Shown here piece after piece: positions 26,008-34,938 of a DNA stretch of 60,753 bases (the first letter of the stretch is position 1; every line of letters starts with the position of its first letter). A program made the position numbers and the translations under genes. This DNA is from an uncultured Lachnospiraceae bacterium (lineage in GTDB: Bacteria; Bacillota; Clostridia; Lachnospirales; Lachnospiraceae): positions 1 through 60,753 of the forward strand of contig CALWES010000011.1 in NCBI GenBank assembly GCA_944377405.1, given 5' to 3'. A model generated the notes under the pieces. It was not told where the DNA came from and made no database searches. It worked only from the letters and a program-made list of their open reading frames with translations.

Positions 26008-27390
26008 ATGTATCAGATCGATTTTAATAAACCCTGCAGAGTGCACTTTATCGGGATCGGAGGGATCAGCATGTCCGGACTTGCGGAGATCCTTCTGGAG
26101 GAAGGCTTTACCGTAAGCGGATCGGACATGAAGGATTCCGACCTGTGCAGGCATCTGCGGGAGGCAGGCGCCAGGGTCACCATCGGCCAGGCGGCAGAGA
26201 ATATAGAGGACCCGGACGTGGTGGTATTCACTGCGGCCATCCATCCGGACAATCCGGAGTTTGCAGCAGCCAGGGACCGGGGAATCCCCATGCTGTCCAG
26301 AGCGGAGCTTCTGGGAGAGCTGATGAAGAACTACGGGGAGGCCATCAATGTGGCAGGCACCCACGGAAAGACCACCACCACCTCCATGATCTCCGAGATC
26401 CTGCTGCAGGCAGGAAAGGACCCCACCATCACCGTGGGAGGCATGCTGCCCTCCATCGGCGGAAATATCCGGGTAGGAGGCTCCGATTATTTCGTGGCGG
26501 AGGCCTGTGAGTATACCAACAGCTTCCTGAGCTTCTTCCCCACCGTCTCCGTGATCCTGAACGTGGAGGCGGACCATCTGGATTTCTTCAAGGACATCGA
26601 CGACATCCGTCACAGCTTCCGGGAGTTCATCCTGCGGCTGCCCCAGGATGAGAGGGGCCTTCTGGTATTCAACGGGGACATCCGGGAGCCGGAGTACTTC
26701 CTTTCGGGCCTGGGCTGCCGGGTGCTGACCTTCGGCCACGGAGAAAACTGCGATTACCGGGCGGAGGACATCAGCTACGACGAATTTGCCCGTCCCAGCT
26801 ACACCCTGATGGAAAAGGGCCAGGACCGGGGACGCATCAGCCTGGGTGTTACGGGAGAGCACAACGTCTATAATTCCCTGTCCGCCATTGCGGTGGCCAG
26901 GAGCCTTGGCATGGAGATCCCGGAGATCGCCGCCGCCTTAAAGGCCTACAAGGGCACGGAGCGCCGCTTTGAATATAAGGGGCAGGTCCGGGGCTTTACC
27001 ATCATCGACGATTATGCCCATCACCCTCAGGAGATCGAGGCCACTCTCCGGACCGCGGCCATGTATCCCCATAAGAAGCTCTGGGTAGCCTTCCAGCCCC
27101 ACACCTATTCCAGGACGAAGGCTCTTTTGCCGGAGTTTGCAAAGGCCCTTTCCGGGGCGGATTCCGTGATCCTTGCGGACATCTATGCCGCCAGGGAGAA
27201 GAACACCGTAGGCATCACCTCGGCGGATCTTGCGGAAAAGATCGCTGAAACAGGGACGGATGTCCACTATCTTCCCGATTTTGAATCCATCAGAAAATTT
27301 ATTTTGGACCATGTGGAAGAGGGGGATCTGTTGATAACTATGGGTGCAGGAAACATTGTAGACATAGGAAATCAGCTGATTTCCATGTAG
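26008..27390 (+). CDS. murC: UDP-N-acetylmuramate--L-alanine ligase
   Basis: A 460-residue Mur ligase that adds L-Ala to UDP-MurNAc with ATP in cytoplasmic peptidoglycan synthesis. GIGGISMSG nucleotide-binding start, ATP loop AGTHGKTTTTS at about 115-125, EACEYTNSFL and the C-terminal DDYAHHPQEIEATL motif typical of MurC. Normal length. It follows the class A PBP by 64 bases. The sequence right after its stop codon is a DnaA-box cluster. Confidence 0.97.
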   Translation: MYQIDFNKPCRVHFIGIGGISMSGLAEILLEEGFTVSGSDMKDSDLCRHLREAGARVTIGQAAENIEDPDVVVFTAAIHPDNPEFAAARDRGIPMLSRAELLGELMKNYGEAINVAGTHGKTTTTSMISEILLQAGKDPTITVGGMLPSIGGNIRVGGSDYFVAEACEYTNSFLSFFPTVSVILNVEADHLDFFKDIDDIRHSFREFILRLPQDERGLLVFNGDIREPEYFLSGLGCRVLTFGHGENCDYRAEDISYDEFARPSYTLMEKGQDRGRISLGVTGEHNVYNSLSAIAVARSLGMEIPEIAAALKAYKGTERRFEYKGQVRGFTIIDDYAHHPQEIEATLRTAAMYPHKKLWVAFQPHTYSRTKALLPEFAKALSGADSVILADIYAAREKNTVGITSADLAEKIAETGTDVHYLPDFESIRKFILDHVEEGDLLITMGAGNIVDIGNQLISM

Positions 27391-27508
27391 TTATCCACTT
27401 TATCCACACAGCTATGCACAAATGGTGCCCCCTGACTGTGTGGATATTTTTTTATCCACAGGACTGTGATTTTTAGGGATCGTTAAGGATTCATCCACAT
27501 TGTCCACA
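27391..27508. promoter_or_regulatory. Cluster of seven DnaA boxes between murC and dnaD
   Basis: Boxes matching TTATNCACA: two perfect TTATCCACA (27400-27408, 27452-27460) and five with one mismatch (27391-27399, 27412-27420, 27439-27447 on the minus strand, 27491-27499, 27500-27508). Two pairs are directly abutting. The minus-strand box and the perfect box at 27452 form an inverted repeat around six T. It starts at the base after the murC stop and lies upstream of the dnaD-dnaI helicase-loading genes. Confidence 0.85.
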
Positions 27509-27620
27509 AAAGAGTTATGGAAACCAGAGGCCTATTTCATTTTCCAGGCGGTTGTGCTATGCTTTATAAGCCCGTCGGACGGGGGTGTCCGGCAGGTGTT
27601 TTGCAGGAGGCAGGAAGCTT

Positions 27621-28358
27621 ATGGAGTACAGCGATTTATTGCATGTAAACGCCACCCTTGTGGCGAATGAATTTTTGGATAAATATATGCCGAAGGCCAA
27701 CGGAGAGTACGTAAAGGTATACCTTTACCTCCTGAAGAACCAGGTGAACGGGATCGATATCGGCACTATTGCGGAGAACCTTTCCTTAACGGAGGGGGAC
27801 GTACGCCGGGCCATCAAGTACTGGGAGGAACAGGGGATCCTCACCAGGGGACCGAAGGTACAGGATAAGCCCCGGAAGGAGCAGGAGCCGAAGAAGGACC
27901 AGGACCTGAAAAAGGAACGGGAGGCCCTTCGGAAGACCTACCGGAAGGCAGAGGGAGCGGATGTGCTCCTGCGCCTTTCGAAGGACGGGGAGTTTGCCCA
28001 GCTTCTTTTTGTGGTGCAGAAATATATGTCAAAGATTCTGACGGACACGGATCAGCAGGTCTTTGCCTACCTGTATGACGGCCTAAATATGCCTTGCGAC
28101 GTATTGGAGTATCTGGTAGAATATTGTGTACAGACCGGACACAACAATATCCGGTATATCGAGACCGTTGGACTGGACTGGGTGGATTCCGGCATCCGGG
28201 ATGTTGAGTCCGCCAAAAAGCGCACGAAGGCCTTTGACAGCCGGGCAGAGGAGACCGCCCGGAAGAAGCAGGAAAAGCGCAGCAAGCTGGGAGTCCGCAG
28301 CGGTACGGATTATGACGCCCTGATCCTGGAGCAGGTAGTCAAAAAGATGGAGCAGTAA
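27621..28358 (+). CDS. dnaD: DnaD-family primosome protein
   Basis: A 245-residue replication initiation protein. N-terminal winged helix (LYLLKNQVNGIDIGTIAENLSL without break in the HTH pattern), a charged Lys/Glu linker (about 90-115), then the DnaD/DnaB2 domain with VFAYLYDGLNMPCDVLEYLVEYC and a YIETVGLDW C-terminal motif. The ATG at 27621 follows AGGAGG by ten bases and is preferred to an ATG-less extension to 27585. It shares its stop/start junction with dnaI, and the two load the replicative helicase. Confidence 0.92.
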   Translation: MEYSDLLHVNATLVANEFLDKYMPKANGEYVKVYLYLLKNQVNGIDIGTIAENLSLTEGDVRRAIKYWEEQGILTRGPKVQDKPRKEQEPKKDQDLKKEREALRKTYRKAEGADVLLRLSKDGEFAQLLFVVQKYMSKILTDTDQQVFAYLYDGLNMPCDVLEYLVEYCVQTGHNNIRYIETVGLDWVDSGIRDVESAKKRTKAFDSRAEETARKKQEKRSKLGVRSGTDYDALILEQVVKKMEQ

Positions 28359-29369
28359 ATGGCACTCAGCAGGAAGCAGCACAACCAGATCATGCAGGTC
28401 TATCAGGACCGGCGGCTTTTCCACCAGCTGGAGCGGAACCGCAGGGAGGAGGAGATCCGCCTCCATGTTCCCATGTTCCAGCGGGCGGAGGAGGAGCTGC
28501 AGAGCCTTCGCATGTCCCGGGCGGTGCGGCTTCTGCATCATGAGGGAGATAGCAGGGAAGCCCTTTCGGAGCTTGCCAGGATGAAGGAGCTGGAAGAGGA
28601 GAAGAAGTCCCTTCTGCGGCAGAACGGCTATCCGGAGGACTATCTGGAGCCGGTATATGACTGCCCTCTCTGCCATGACACGGGCTATGTGGGGCAGGAG
28701 AAGTGCAGCTGCCACAAAAAGCTGATCTCCGGCGTGATCTATGAGGGAGCGGGACTTCCCGTCTCCATGAAGGACGACAGCTTTGAGACCTTCGATCCGG
28801 AGGTCTTTGACGATACGGAAGCACTGCCGGAGCTGATCCGCCAGAAGGACCTTCGGCTGACCCAGCGGCAGTACATGCTGCGGGTGAAGCTTACCTGTCA
28901 GAGGTTTGTGAGGGATTTTTCCCGGGAGCCGGGGAATCTGCTGTTCATGGGCCAGGCCGGTACCGGGAAGACCTTTCTTTCCACCTGTATCGCCCGGGAG
29001 CTCATTGCCGACTGCCGTCAAGTGCTTTACGTAAAGTCCGTGGACTTCTTTGAGTCCCTGGAGAAGAAGCGTTACGGCGGAGCTGAGGAGCAGGAAGAGG
29101 GGATCCCCGCCTCCGACGCCTATACCTGTGACCTTCTGATCCTGGACGATCTGGGAACGGAGCTTACCACGAATTACACCCTTTCGAAGCTGTTCTCCAT
29201 TCTGGAGAACCGTCTGCTTCACAAAAAACCCATGATCCTGTCCACGAACCTGACCTTAAACGGGATCAGCCGGGTCTACGGGGACCGGATGGTATCCCGC
29301 CTGATACAGTCGTTTACGATCATACCCTTTTACGGAAAAGATATCAGATTGAAAAAAGGAGAGAGCTGA
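28359..29369 (+). CDS. dnaI: Helicase loader DnaI/DnaC-type AAA+ ATPase
   Basis: A 336-residue loader. The N-terminal domain ends in a zinc-binding cluster CPLCHDTGYVGQEKCSC, as in Firmicutes DnaI. The AAA+ domain has Walker A GQAGTGKT at about 197-204, Walker B LLILDDLG and a sensor-like STNLTLNG. Its ATG directly follows the dnaD TAA, and its TGA overlaps the ATG of the PRPP synthetase gene, so the three are translationally linked. Confidence 0.93.
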   Translation: MALSRKQHNQIMQVYQDRRLFHQLERNRREEEIRLHVPMFQRAEEELQSLRMSRAVRLLHHEGDSREALSELARMKELEEEKKSLLRQNGYPEDYLEPVYDCPLCHDTGYVGQEKCSCHKKLISGVIYEGAGLPVSMKDDSFETFDPEVFDDTEALPELIRQKDLRLTQRQYMLRVKLTCQRFVRDFSREPGNLLFMGQAGTGKTFLSTCIARELIADCRQVLYVKSVDFFESLEKKRYGGAEEQEEGIPASDAYTCDLLILDDLGTELTTNYTLSKLFSILENRLLHKKPMILSTNLTLNGISRVYGDRMVSRLIQSFTIIPFYGKDIRLKKGES

Positions 29370-30574
29370 TGGCAGAAGAAAAGAAGAGCATCGCAAGGCC
29401 CAGCGCCCAGGAGATCTCAAAGATCCCTGTAGGCCCCCTGGGACTGATCCCACTGAAGGGCTGCGAGGAGTTTACGGAACAGATCGATTCCTACCTGGTG
29501 AAGTGGCGTTCCGAGCGGCAGTCCGAACACAAGGAGAACCTCCTCTTTGCAGGATACGAGAAGCCCAGCTACATCATTCAGGCAGACTGCCCCCGCTTCG
29601 GTTCCGGAGAGGGCAAGGGCCTGATCAGAAGCTCCGTCAGAGGAGACGACCTCTATTTTATTTCCGACGTGACCAATTATTCCCTGACCTATACCGTCAG
29701 CGGCATGCAGAACCACTATTCTCCCGACGATCACTTTGCGGATCTGAAGCGCCTCATCGCCGCCTCCGCCGGAAAGGCAAAGCGTATGACCGTCATCATG
29801 CCCTTCCTTTATGAGGGACGGATCAACAAGAGGGAAGGCCGGGAGTCCCTGGACTGTGCCCAGATGCTCCAGGAGCTTACGGACATGGGAGTTTCCAACA
29901 TCGTGACCTTTGACGCCCATGAGCCCAGGGTCCAGAACGCCATTCCCTTAAAGGAGTTTGAGACCGTATCCCCCACCTACCAGTACATCAAGGCTCTGCT
30001 GGAGAACGTGGACGACCTGGAGGTGGATGCGGAGCACATGATGATCATAAGCCCTGACGAAGGGGGTATGAGCAGAGCTATCTATTTTGCAAACCTGCTT
30101 GGCCTGGATATGGGCATGTTCTATAAGCGCCGGGACTACACCAGAGTGGTGGAGGGAGAAAATCCCGTGGTGGCCCACGAATTCCTGGGCTCCTCCGTAG
30201 AGGGGAAGGACGTGGTGATCGTGGATGACATGATCTCCTCCGGGGAGACCATGATCGACGTGGCCAGAGCCCTTCGGGAGCGGAAGGCACGGCGGATATA
30301 CGGCTGTGCGGCCTTCGGACTCTTTGCCGGCGGCATGGAGATCTTCGACAGGGCCTATGAGGAAGGCCTCTTCGATAAGATCTTCACCACAAACATGATC
30401 CATCAGCCCAAGGAGCTTCTGGAGCGGGAATGGTATGTCAGCGTGGACATGGCGAAGTATGTCGCCCTCCTTATCGACTGCCTGAACCATGACGACTCCC
30501 TGGAACGTCTCCTGAGTCCCGTGGAACGTATCAACAACCGTCTGGAAGAATATAGATGCAGGAACAAAGCCTGA
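29369..30574 (+). CDS. prs: Ribose-phosphate pyrophosphokinase, long clostridial form
   Basis: A 401-residue PRPP synthetase, which makes PRPP from ribose-5-phosphate and ATP for nucleotide, His and Trp synthesis. The PRPP loop VVIVDDMISSGETM and the flexible-loop FYKRRDYTRV are intact. It is some 85 residues longer than the usual enzyme, with an N-terminal extension, and the usual DLHAGQIQGFF region reads FDAHEPRVQNAIPL. It may be the second, divergent paralogue known in many clostridia, so its regulation could differ. Overlaps dnaI by one base. Confidence 0.85.
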   Translation: MAEEKKSIARPSAQEISKIPVGPLGLIPLKGCEEFTEQIDSYLVKWRSERQSEHKENLLFAGYEKPSYIIQADCPRFGSGEGKGLIRSSVRGDDLYFISDVTNYSLTYTVSGMQNHYSPDDHFADLKRLIAASAGKAKRMTVIMPFLYEGRINKREGRESLDCAQMLQELTDMGVSNIVTFDAHEPRVQNAIPLKEFETVSPTYQYIKALLENVDDLEVDAEHMMIISPDEGGMSRAIYFANLLGLDMGMFYKRRDYTRVVEGENPVVAHEFLGSSVEGKDVVIVDDMISSGETMIDVARALRERKARRIYGCAAFGLFAGGMEIFDRAYEEGLFDKIFTTNMIHQPKELLEREWYVSVDMAKYVALLIDCLNHDDSLERLLSPVERINNRLEEYRCRNKA

Positions 30575-31674
30575 GAAACAGAATAACGGTCTTTACCTTT
30601 GCACTCACGATACTGGTTATCTGGGTGCATTCTGTTAATATGCCCCTGCCTCCCCAGGGAGAGGGCTTCGCCGCCTTTGCAGGGCGGGTGGAGGACTTCT
30701 TTACAAACCGCCTGGGACAGACGGCGGTGCCGGGCTTTTTTATGGTAAGCGCATATCTCTTTTTCAGAAAAGCCTCGGAGCATTTCTCCGGGGCCTTTGT
30801 GCTGAAGAAATGGAAGCGCCGGGCCTTTACGGTGCTGCTGCCCTACCTCCTCTGGAACCTGCTTTACTATGTGGGCCGCCTTATGGTATCCCGCTGCCTG
30901 GGAGCCCTTCCCGGGGAGCCGGGTTACGTGCCCTTTGACGGGATCACTCTGTATCAGGCAGTGGTCCACTACCTTTACAATCCCGTGTTCTGGTACCTTC
31001 AGGAGCTGATCCTTCTGATTCTTCTGGCACCCCTGATCTGGCTTCTGGTAAAAAACCGGATCATAGGGATCCTTTTCCTTCTGGCCGCCTTCTTTGGGGC
31101 CGCAAACTGGAACCTTCTGCCCCTGCACCCGGTCAACGAAGACGCCCTCTTTTATTTTTCCCTGGGAAGCTTTGCCGCCTTCCATGGAAGGCCCCTCCTG
31201 GAGGAGGGGAGGGGAGCCCTGGGAGTTCTTCTGGGAAGTGCCGGGCTGCTTCTTTTGTATCTCCTCTTTCATGGGCGCTTTGAGGCCGCCTTTTCCGGGA
31301 ACCCCGCCCTTCTGGTAGGGGAGACCGTGGCCTTCCGGGCCCTTTTCCCGGCCTTCCTGTTCTTCCTGCTGACGGTCCTTTCGGAAAAATGGGCTGTCCT
31401 TGGGAGCTTTCTGGGAAGAGGGGAACTGCCTGCTTTCATGCAGATCAACTTCCTGATCTATGCCACCCACTACATCCTGGTGCGATGTGTAAACGGAGCG
31501 CTCCAGAGGGGGCTTGAGACCCTGCCGGGGCTTCCCTCCGAGGGAAGAACGGTGGTCCTGCTTCTTTGCTACCTGCTGCTACCTGCCTTCTGTGCCGCCT
31601 GCGGGCTTCTGGGAAGCCGGATCCTGGGAAGGTTCAGTCCCGGCCTGCGGCAGATCCTTACGGGTGGACGGTAA
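30556..31674 (+). CDS. Acyltransferase-3 family membrane protein
   Basis: A 372-residue protein with about ten membrane segments and the family His in the first one (ILVIWVHSVN, about residue 25), then GQTAVPGFFMVSAYLFF, a typical second-segment motif. GC-rich, unlike the acyltransferase at 122. It overlaps prs by 19 bases, so it is the last gene of the dnaD-dnaI-prs transcript. Likely acylates a surface glycan or small molecule; substrate unknown. Confidence 0.85.
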   Translation: MQEQSLRNRITVFTFALTILVIWVHSVNMPLPPQGEGFAAFAGRVEDFFTNRLGQTAVPGFFMVSAYLFFRKASEHFSGAFVLKKWKRRAFTVLLPYLLWNLLYYVGRLMVSRCLGALPGEPGYVPFDGITLYQAVVHYLYNPVFWYLQELILLILLAPLIWLLVKNRIIGILFLLAAFFGAANWNLLPLHPVNEDALFYFSLGSFAAFHGRPLLEEGRGALGVLLGSAGLLLLYLLFHGRFEAAFSGNPALLVGETVAFRALFPAFLFFLLTVLSEKWAVLGSFLGRGELPAFMQINFLIYATHYILVRCVNGALQRGLETLPGLPSEGRTVVLLLCYLLLPAFCAACGLLGSRILGRFSPGLRQILTGGR

Positions 31675-31683
31675 ATAAAAAAC

Positions 31684-31726
31684 AGGGCCTGTCCCGAGGC
31701 TTTTGCCAGGGGACAGACCCTTTTTT
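31684..31726. terminator. Bidirectional terminator
   Basis: GGGCCTGTCCC (31685-31695) pairs with GGGACAGACCC (31710-31720), one mismatch. TTTTTT follows on the plus strand and a matching A-run gives T on the minus strand, serving both converging genes. Confidence 0.88.
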
Positions 31727-31746
31727 GCTGGTTTCGTTTACAGGCC

Positions 31747-32646
31747 TTATTCTGCGATCCAGCGGCCGGAGGCGCCGCAGGGAAGCACAAGGCCGCTTTT
31801 TGTTACGGGAAGCCCGATCTCCTCGGCCTCGATGCGGCCGCCGAAGGGCTTCTCAAAGGCAAGCCCCAGCATGTAGTGGAGCACCGCCGGCTGCAGCCCT
31901 GTGGTGTAGGAATTGATCAGGACGAAGAGGGGCGTATCGGAGATCAGCTTTGCGCAGAGCTCGATAAAGGGATAGACGCTCTCTTCGATCTTCCAGATCT
32001 CCCCCTTGGGGCCTCTGCCGTAGGAGGGAGGGTCCATGATGATGGCATCGTAGTGATTGCCCCGGCGGATCTCCCGTTCCACGAACTTGGTGCAGTCGTC
32101 CACAAGCCAGCGCACCGGAGCCTCTGAAAGACCGGAGGAGACGGCGTTCTCCTTGGCCCAGGTCACCATTCCCTTGGAGGCGTCTACATGGGTGACGGAA
32201 GCCCCTGCCGAAAGGGCGGCCAGGGTGGCGCCGCCGGTATAGGCAAAGAGGTTCAGCACCTTCGGCGCCCTGCCGGTCTTTTGGATCCGCTCTCGGATCA
32301 GGCTGGCGCTGAAGTCCCAGTTCACTGCTTGCTCCGGAAAGACGCCGGTATGCTTGAAGGCAAAGGGCTTCAGGTTAAAATGAATCTTTCTTTCGGTTTC
32401 GCCGGAAAGAACGTCATAGGAGATGCTCCACTGTTCGGGAAGATCGAAGAATTCCCATTCTCCGCCCCCCTTCTGGGAACGGTGATAGTGGGCGTTGGGG
32501 CGCTTCCAGCCCGGCAGGCTCCGCTTCGTGTTCCAGATCACCTGGGGGTCCGGGCGCACCAGCTGATAGGAGCCCCAGCGCTCCAGCTTTTCTCCGGAGG
32601 AGGTGTCCAGCACCTCATAGTCTTTCCATCTGTCTGCGATCCACAT
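31747..32646 (-). CDS. Class I SAM-dependent methyltransferase, RlmI-like
   Basis: A 299-residue methyltransferase. The SAM-binding segment LNLFAYTGGATLAALSAGA, the acidic VDASKGMV and the catalytic MDPPSYGRGP loop match the RlmI/RlmKL class of 23S rRNA cytosine or guanine methyltransferases. It lacks the N-terminal PUA domain of RlmI, so the exact target is open. The ATG at 32646 has AGGTG upstream and begins the conserved region; an in-frame extension to 32922 would cover the divergent promoter and is rejected. Ends in the bidirectional terminator. Confidence 0.85.
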   Translation of the reverse strand: MWIADRWKDYEVLDTSSGEKLERWGSYQLVRPDPQVIWNTKRSLPGWKRPNAHYHRSQKGGGEWEFFDLPEQWSISYDVLSGETERKIHFNLKPFAFKHTGVFPEQAVNWDFSASLIRERIQKTGRAPKVLNLFAYTGGATLAALSAGASVTHVDASKGMVTWAKENAVSSGLSEAPVRWLVDDCTKFVEREIRRGNHYDAIIMDPPSYGRGPKGEIWKIEESVYPFIELCAKLISDTPLFVLINSYTTGLQPAVLHYMLGLAFEKPFGGRIEAEEIGLPVTKSGLVLPCGASGRWIAE

Positions 32647-32760
32647 GTTTTCACCTGCCCCGGGAGGCTTTCTCCGGAGTTTTCCCCTTTCCTGCGTTTC
32701 TAATTCTCTAAGAGTACCACAAGTTATAGATTTCGTAAACATTTTGAAATATTTTATTTC

Positions 32761-32789
32761 TTGTACAAAGATGGAACTTGGGCTATACT
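32761..32789 (+). promoter_or_regulatory. Promoter of the repeat-built exported protein
   Basis: TTGTAC (32761-32766), 17 bases, TATACT (32784-32789). A small stem AAGCCC-CAAAT-GGGCTT lies in the leader before the AGGGAGA ribosome site. Confidence 0.75.
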
Positions 32790-32845
32790 TATCCTGATAA
32801 GTGTAAAAGCCCCAAATGGGCTTAGGGAAACAGGGAGAGATGAAG

Positions 32846-34198
32846 ATGAGAAAACTGCTGAGGGCTGCAGCGATCGCAGCCGGGCTTTTTGCCATGAGTA
32901 CCATTACCGCCTTTGCTGCCAACGGCTGGGTTCAGGAGAACGGACAGTGGGTCTACTATGACCGGGACAGCAAGGTCTACAATGAGTGGAAGACCGGAGC
33001 GGACGGAAGCTATTACTATCTTGGAGGCAGCGGTTACATGACGGTCAATGACTTCGTGGATGACGACCGCTTCGTAGGAGCCGACGGAAAGATGGTGACC
33101 AACGCCTGGAGACAGATCAACTCCAAGTGGTACTACTTCGACAGCAACGGACGTATGACCAGAGAGCGCTCCAGACAGATCGACGGAGCCTGGTATTATT
33201 TTGACTATGACGGCGCCATGCAGACCGGCTGGGTAGAGGAGGACGACGATTACTACTACTATGATCCCTCCAGCGGAAAGATGATCGCCAACACCTGGAA
33301 GCAGCTGCTGCCTCCCGAGGAAATCTACGATGACGACAACAGCGGCCCCCAGTATACGGACGGCACCTGCTGGTTCTATTTCACCTCCAGCGGCCGTGCC
33401 TGTAAGGCAGAGGGCAGCGGGGACTACCGGGAGATGACCATTAACGGCAACCGTTACTGCTTCGATTCCTACGGCAGGATGATGACGGGCTGGGTGAAGG
33501 TAGAGGACAAGACCCCCGTGATCGCAGGCTACAAGTACTTCAATGATTCCGAATCCATCGGCACCTACGGAGCTGCCCATGTGGGCTGGCTTTCCGCCTA
33601 TCCGCCGGAGGATGAGGAGGGCTTCAGCTCCGATGTGGAGTGGTTCTACTTCGACTCCAAGGGAACGCCGGCCTATGGCTCCAACGTGTCCGACAGCGAC
33701 GATGAGGAGACCCTCTCCGCCAAGTTCAAGCGCCTTCAGAAGAACGGCAAGACCCAGACCTACCTCTTCAACGAGTACGGCAATCCGGTCTATGGCCTGA
33801 GAAAGGTAAGGAAGACCTCCGGTGAGGAGACCTCCATGTACTTCGGCACTAAGCAGGAAAGCTGCCTGCAGCTGGGAGATAAGAACATTACTGACGCAGA
33901 CGGCGTTACCTCCCAGTTCTACTTCGACAGCCGCGGATACGGCTATACCGGAGTAAAGAACGGGAAGCTCTACTACATGGGTAAGCTGCAGAAGGCTGAG
34001 GACGACAGCTACGCTTACTACACCGTAGACGGCAAGACCTATCTGGTAAACCGCAGCGGACAGGTAAAGAAGAACTACAACAAGTCCAAGGATCCAGACG
34101 AGGTGGATTACCGTTCCAACGCCAGCGGCCTCAGAGACGGCGGCACGGCGGATGAGAGCGAGCTGATGATCCCCGCCTTCGTGACCTCCGAGTATTAA
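32846..34198 (+). CDS. Exported protein built of cell-wall-binding repeats
   Basis: A 450-residue protein with a signal peptide (MRKLLRAAAIAAGLF to AFA, cleavage before ANGW). The whole mature part is made of irregular repeats of about 20-40 residues with the pattern G-W/aromatic-YYFD-x-x-G-x-M-x-x-G, as in choline-binding/CW_binding_1 proteins. No catalytic domain is visible, so it is a pure repeat protein, perhaps a wall-bound structural or adhesive component. Start at ATG 32846 is set by AGGGAGA at seven bases; ATG 32840 abuts that site. Confidence 0.82.
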   Translation: MRKLLRAAAIAAGLFAMSTITAFAANGWVQENGQWVYYDRDSKVYNEWKTGADGSYYYLGGSGYMTVNDFVDDDRFVGADGKMVTNAWRQINSKWYYFDSNGRMTRERSRQIDGAWYYFDYDGAMQTGWVEEDDDYYYYDPSSGKMIANTWKQLLPPEEIYDDDNSGPQYTDGTCWFYFTSSGRACKAEGSGDYREMTINGNRYCFDSYGRMMTGWVKVEDKTPVIAGYKYFNDSESIGTYGAAHVGWLSAYPPEDEEGFSSDVEWFYFDSKGTPAYGSNVSDSDDEETLSAKFKRLQKNGKTQTYLFNEYGNPVYGLRKVRKTSGEETSMYFGTKQESCLQLGDKNITDADGVTSQFYFDSRGYGYTGVKNGKLYYMGKLQKAEDDSYAYYTVDGKTYLVNRSGQVKKNYNKSKDPDEVDYRSNASGLRDGGTADESELMIPAFVTSEY

Positions 34199-34223
34199 TG
34201 TATGGAAACATAAATGAACCCTG

Positions 34224-34253
34224 AAGGAGCCTTCGGAAGAGGGCTCCTTTTCT
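34224..34253 (+). terminator. Rho-independent terminator
   Basis: AAGGAGCC and GGCTCCTT form the stem, followed by TTTTC, 23 bases after the stop codon. Confidence 0.85.
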
Positions 34254-34276
34254 GTGGCCGGAAGCTGCCGGGAGTC

Positions 34277-34305
34277 TTGCGGAGAAGCTCCTTTCCTAAT
34301 ATAAT
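34277..34305 (+). promoter_or_regulatory. Promoter of the DUF3841-like gene pair
   Basis: TTGCGG (34277-34282), 17 bases, TATAAT (34300-34305). A second TATAATAAGAA copy follows at about 34319-34330. Confidence 0.6.
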
Positions 34306-34371
34306 AAGAACAGAGCATATATAATAAGAAAGAATGCACAGGGCAAATGCAGGCAGCAGGGAGGCGGAAAC

Positions 34372-34938
34372 ATGGAAGGCGAAAAGATCAGGGTCTGGAC
34401 CAAGCAGCATGAGAACGTATGGAAGATCCTGCAGGAAAAGGGCCGGTTCATCCAGCAGAAGCGCTATGTGGCGGGAGATCTGGGGGATCAGGCCGGGATC
34501 ATGCGGGAGGCCTATGACTGGCTGGCAAAGAACAGCCCCGATGTAAAGAACAAGCCTGCGGATGTGGAGTATCCCGTGTGGGTCTCCTTCAAGAAGGAAA
34601 CCACCATGCTGAAGGAGCCCGGCACCGTGATCCTGGAGCTGGAGGTGGACCCCGCCATCATCACCCATGTCAACATCGAAAAATGGGGCGCCATCCTGAA
34701 TTACTCCTACATCCCTGCGGACAAGGCGGATGCGGAAAGGCACCATGCCCTTCTGGAGGCCTACGGGGTCAGCGACACGAAGGCCTATATGTCCCAGTTC
34801 TATCCGGAGATCAAACGGGAGATCCGGGAGAGCTGGAAGAGGCTCTTTGATCCGGATATATTAATAGGAAGTGATCTGGACTACGGAAACATCTGGGAGA
34901 TCCGGATCGAATGGGTGAAAGGACTGGTGGAGGAATGA
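34372..34938 (+). CDS. DUF3841-like protein, first of a tandem pair
   Basis: A 188-residue soluble protein starting with KIRVWTKQ and containing an N-terminal aromatic/charged module and a C-terminal SQFYPEIKREIRESWKRLFD motif. It resembles DUF3841 family proteins of Firmicutes, whose function is unknown. No signal or membrane segment. Its stop codon overlaps the start of a paralogue of exactly the same length (ATGA junction), which suggests coupled translation and possibly a heteromer. Confidence 0.72.
   Translation: MEGEKIRVWTKQHENVWKILQEKGRFIQQKRYVAGDLGDQAGIMREAYDWLAKNSPDVKNKPADVEYPVWVSFKKETTMLKEPGTVILELEVDPAIITHVNIEKWGAILNYSYIPADKADAERHHALLEAYGVSDTKAYMSQFYPEIKREIRESWKRLFDPDILIGSDLDYGNIWEIRIEWVKGLVEE

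Noticed and set aside
27391..27508. Chromosomal origin of replication
   Set aside because: DnaA boxes are present but no dnaA, dnaN, recF or gyrase genes and no evident AT-rich unwinding element; a regulatory or titration role fits better.
32647..32922. N-terminal extension of the RlmI-like methyltransferase
   Set aside because: It would run across the divergent promoter and lacks conserved sequence; the ATG at 32646 starts the conserved part.
32822..34339. 505-codon minus-strand frame opposite the repeat-built exported protein
   Set aside because: Its periodicity only mirrors the repeats on the plus strand. The plus frame has a promoter, ribosome site and signal peptide.
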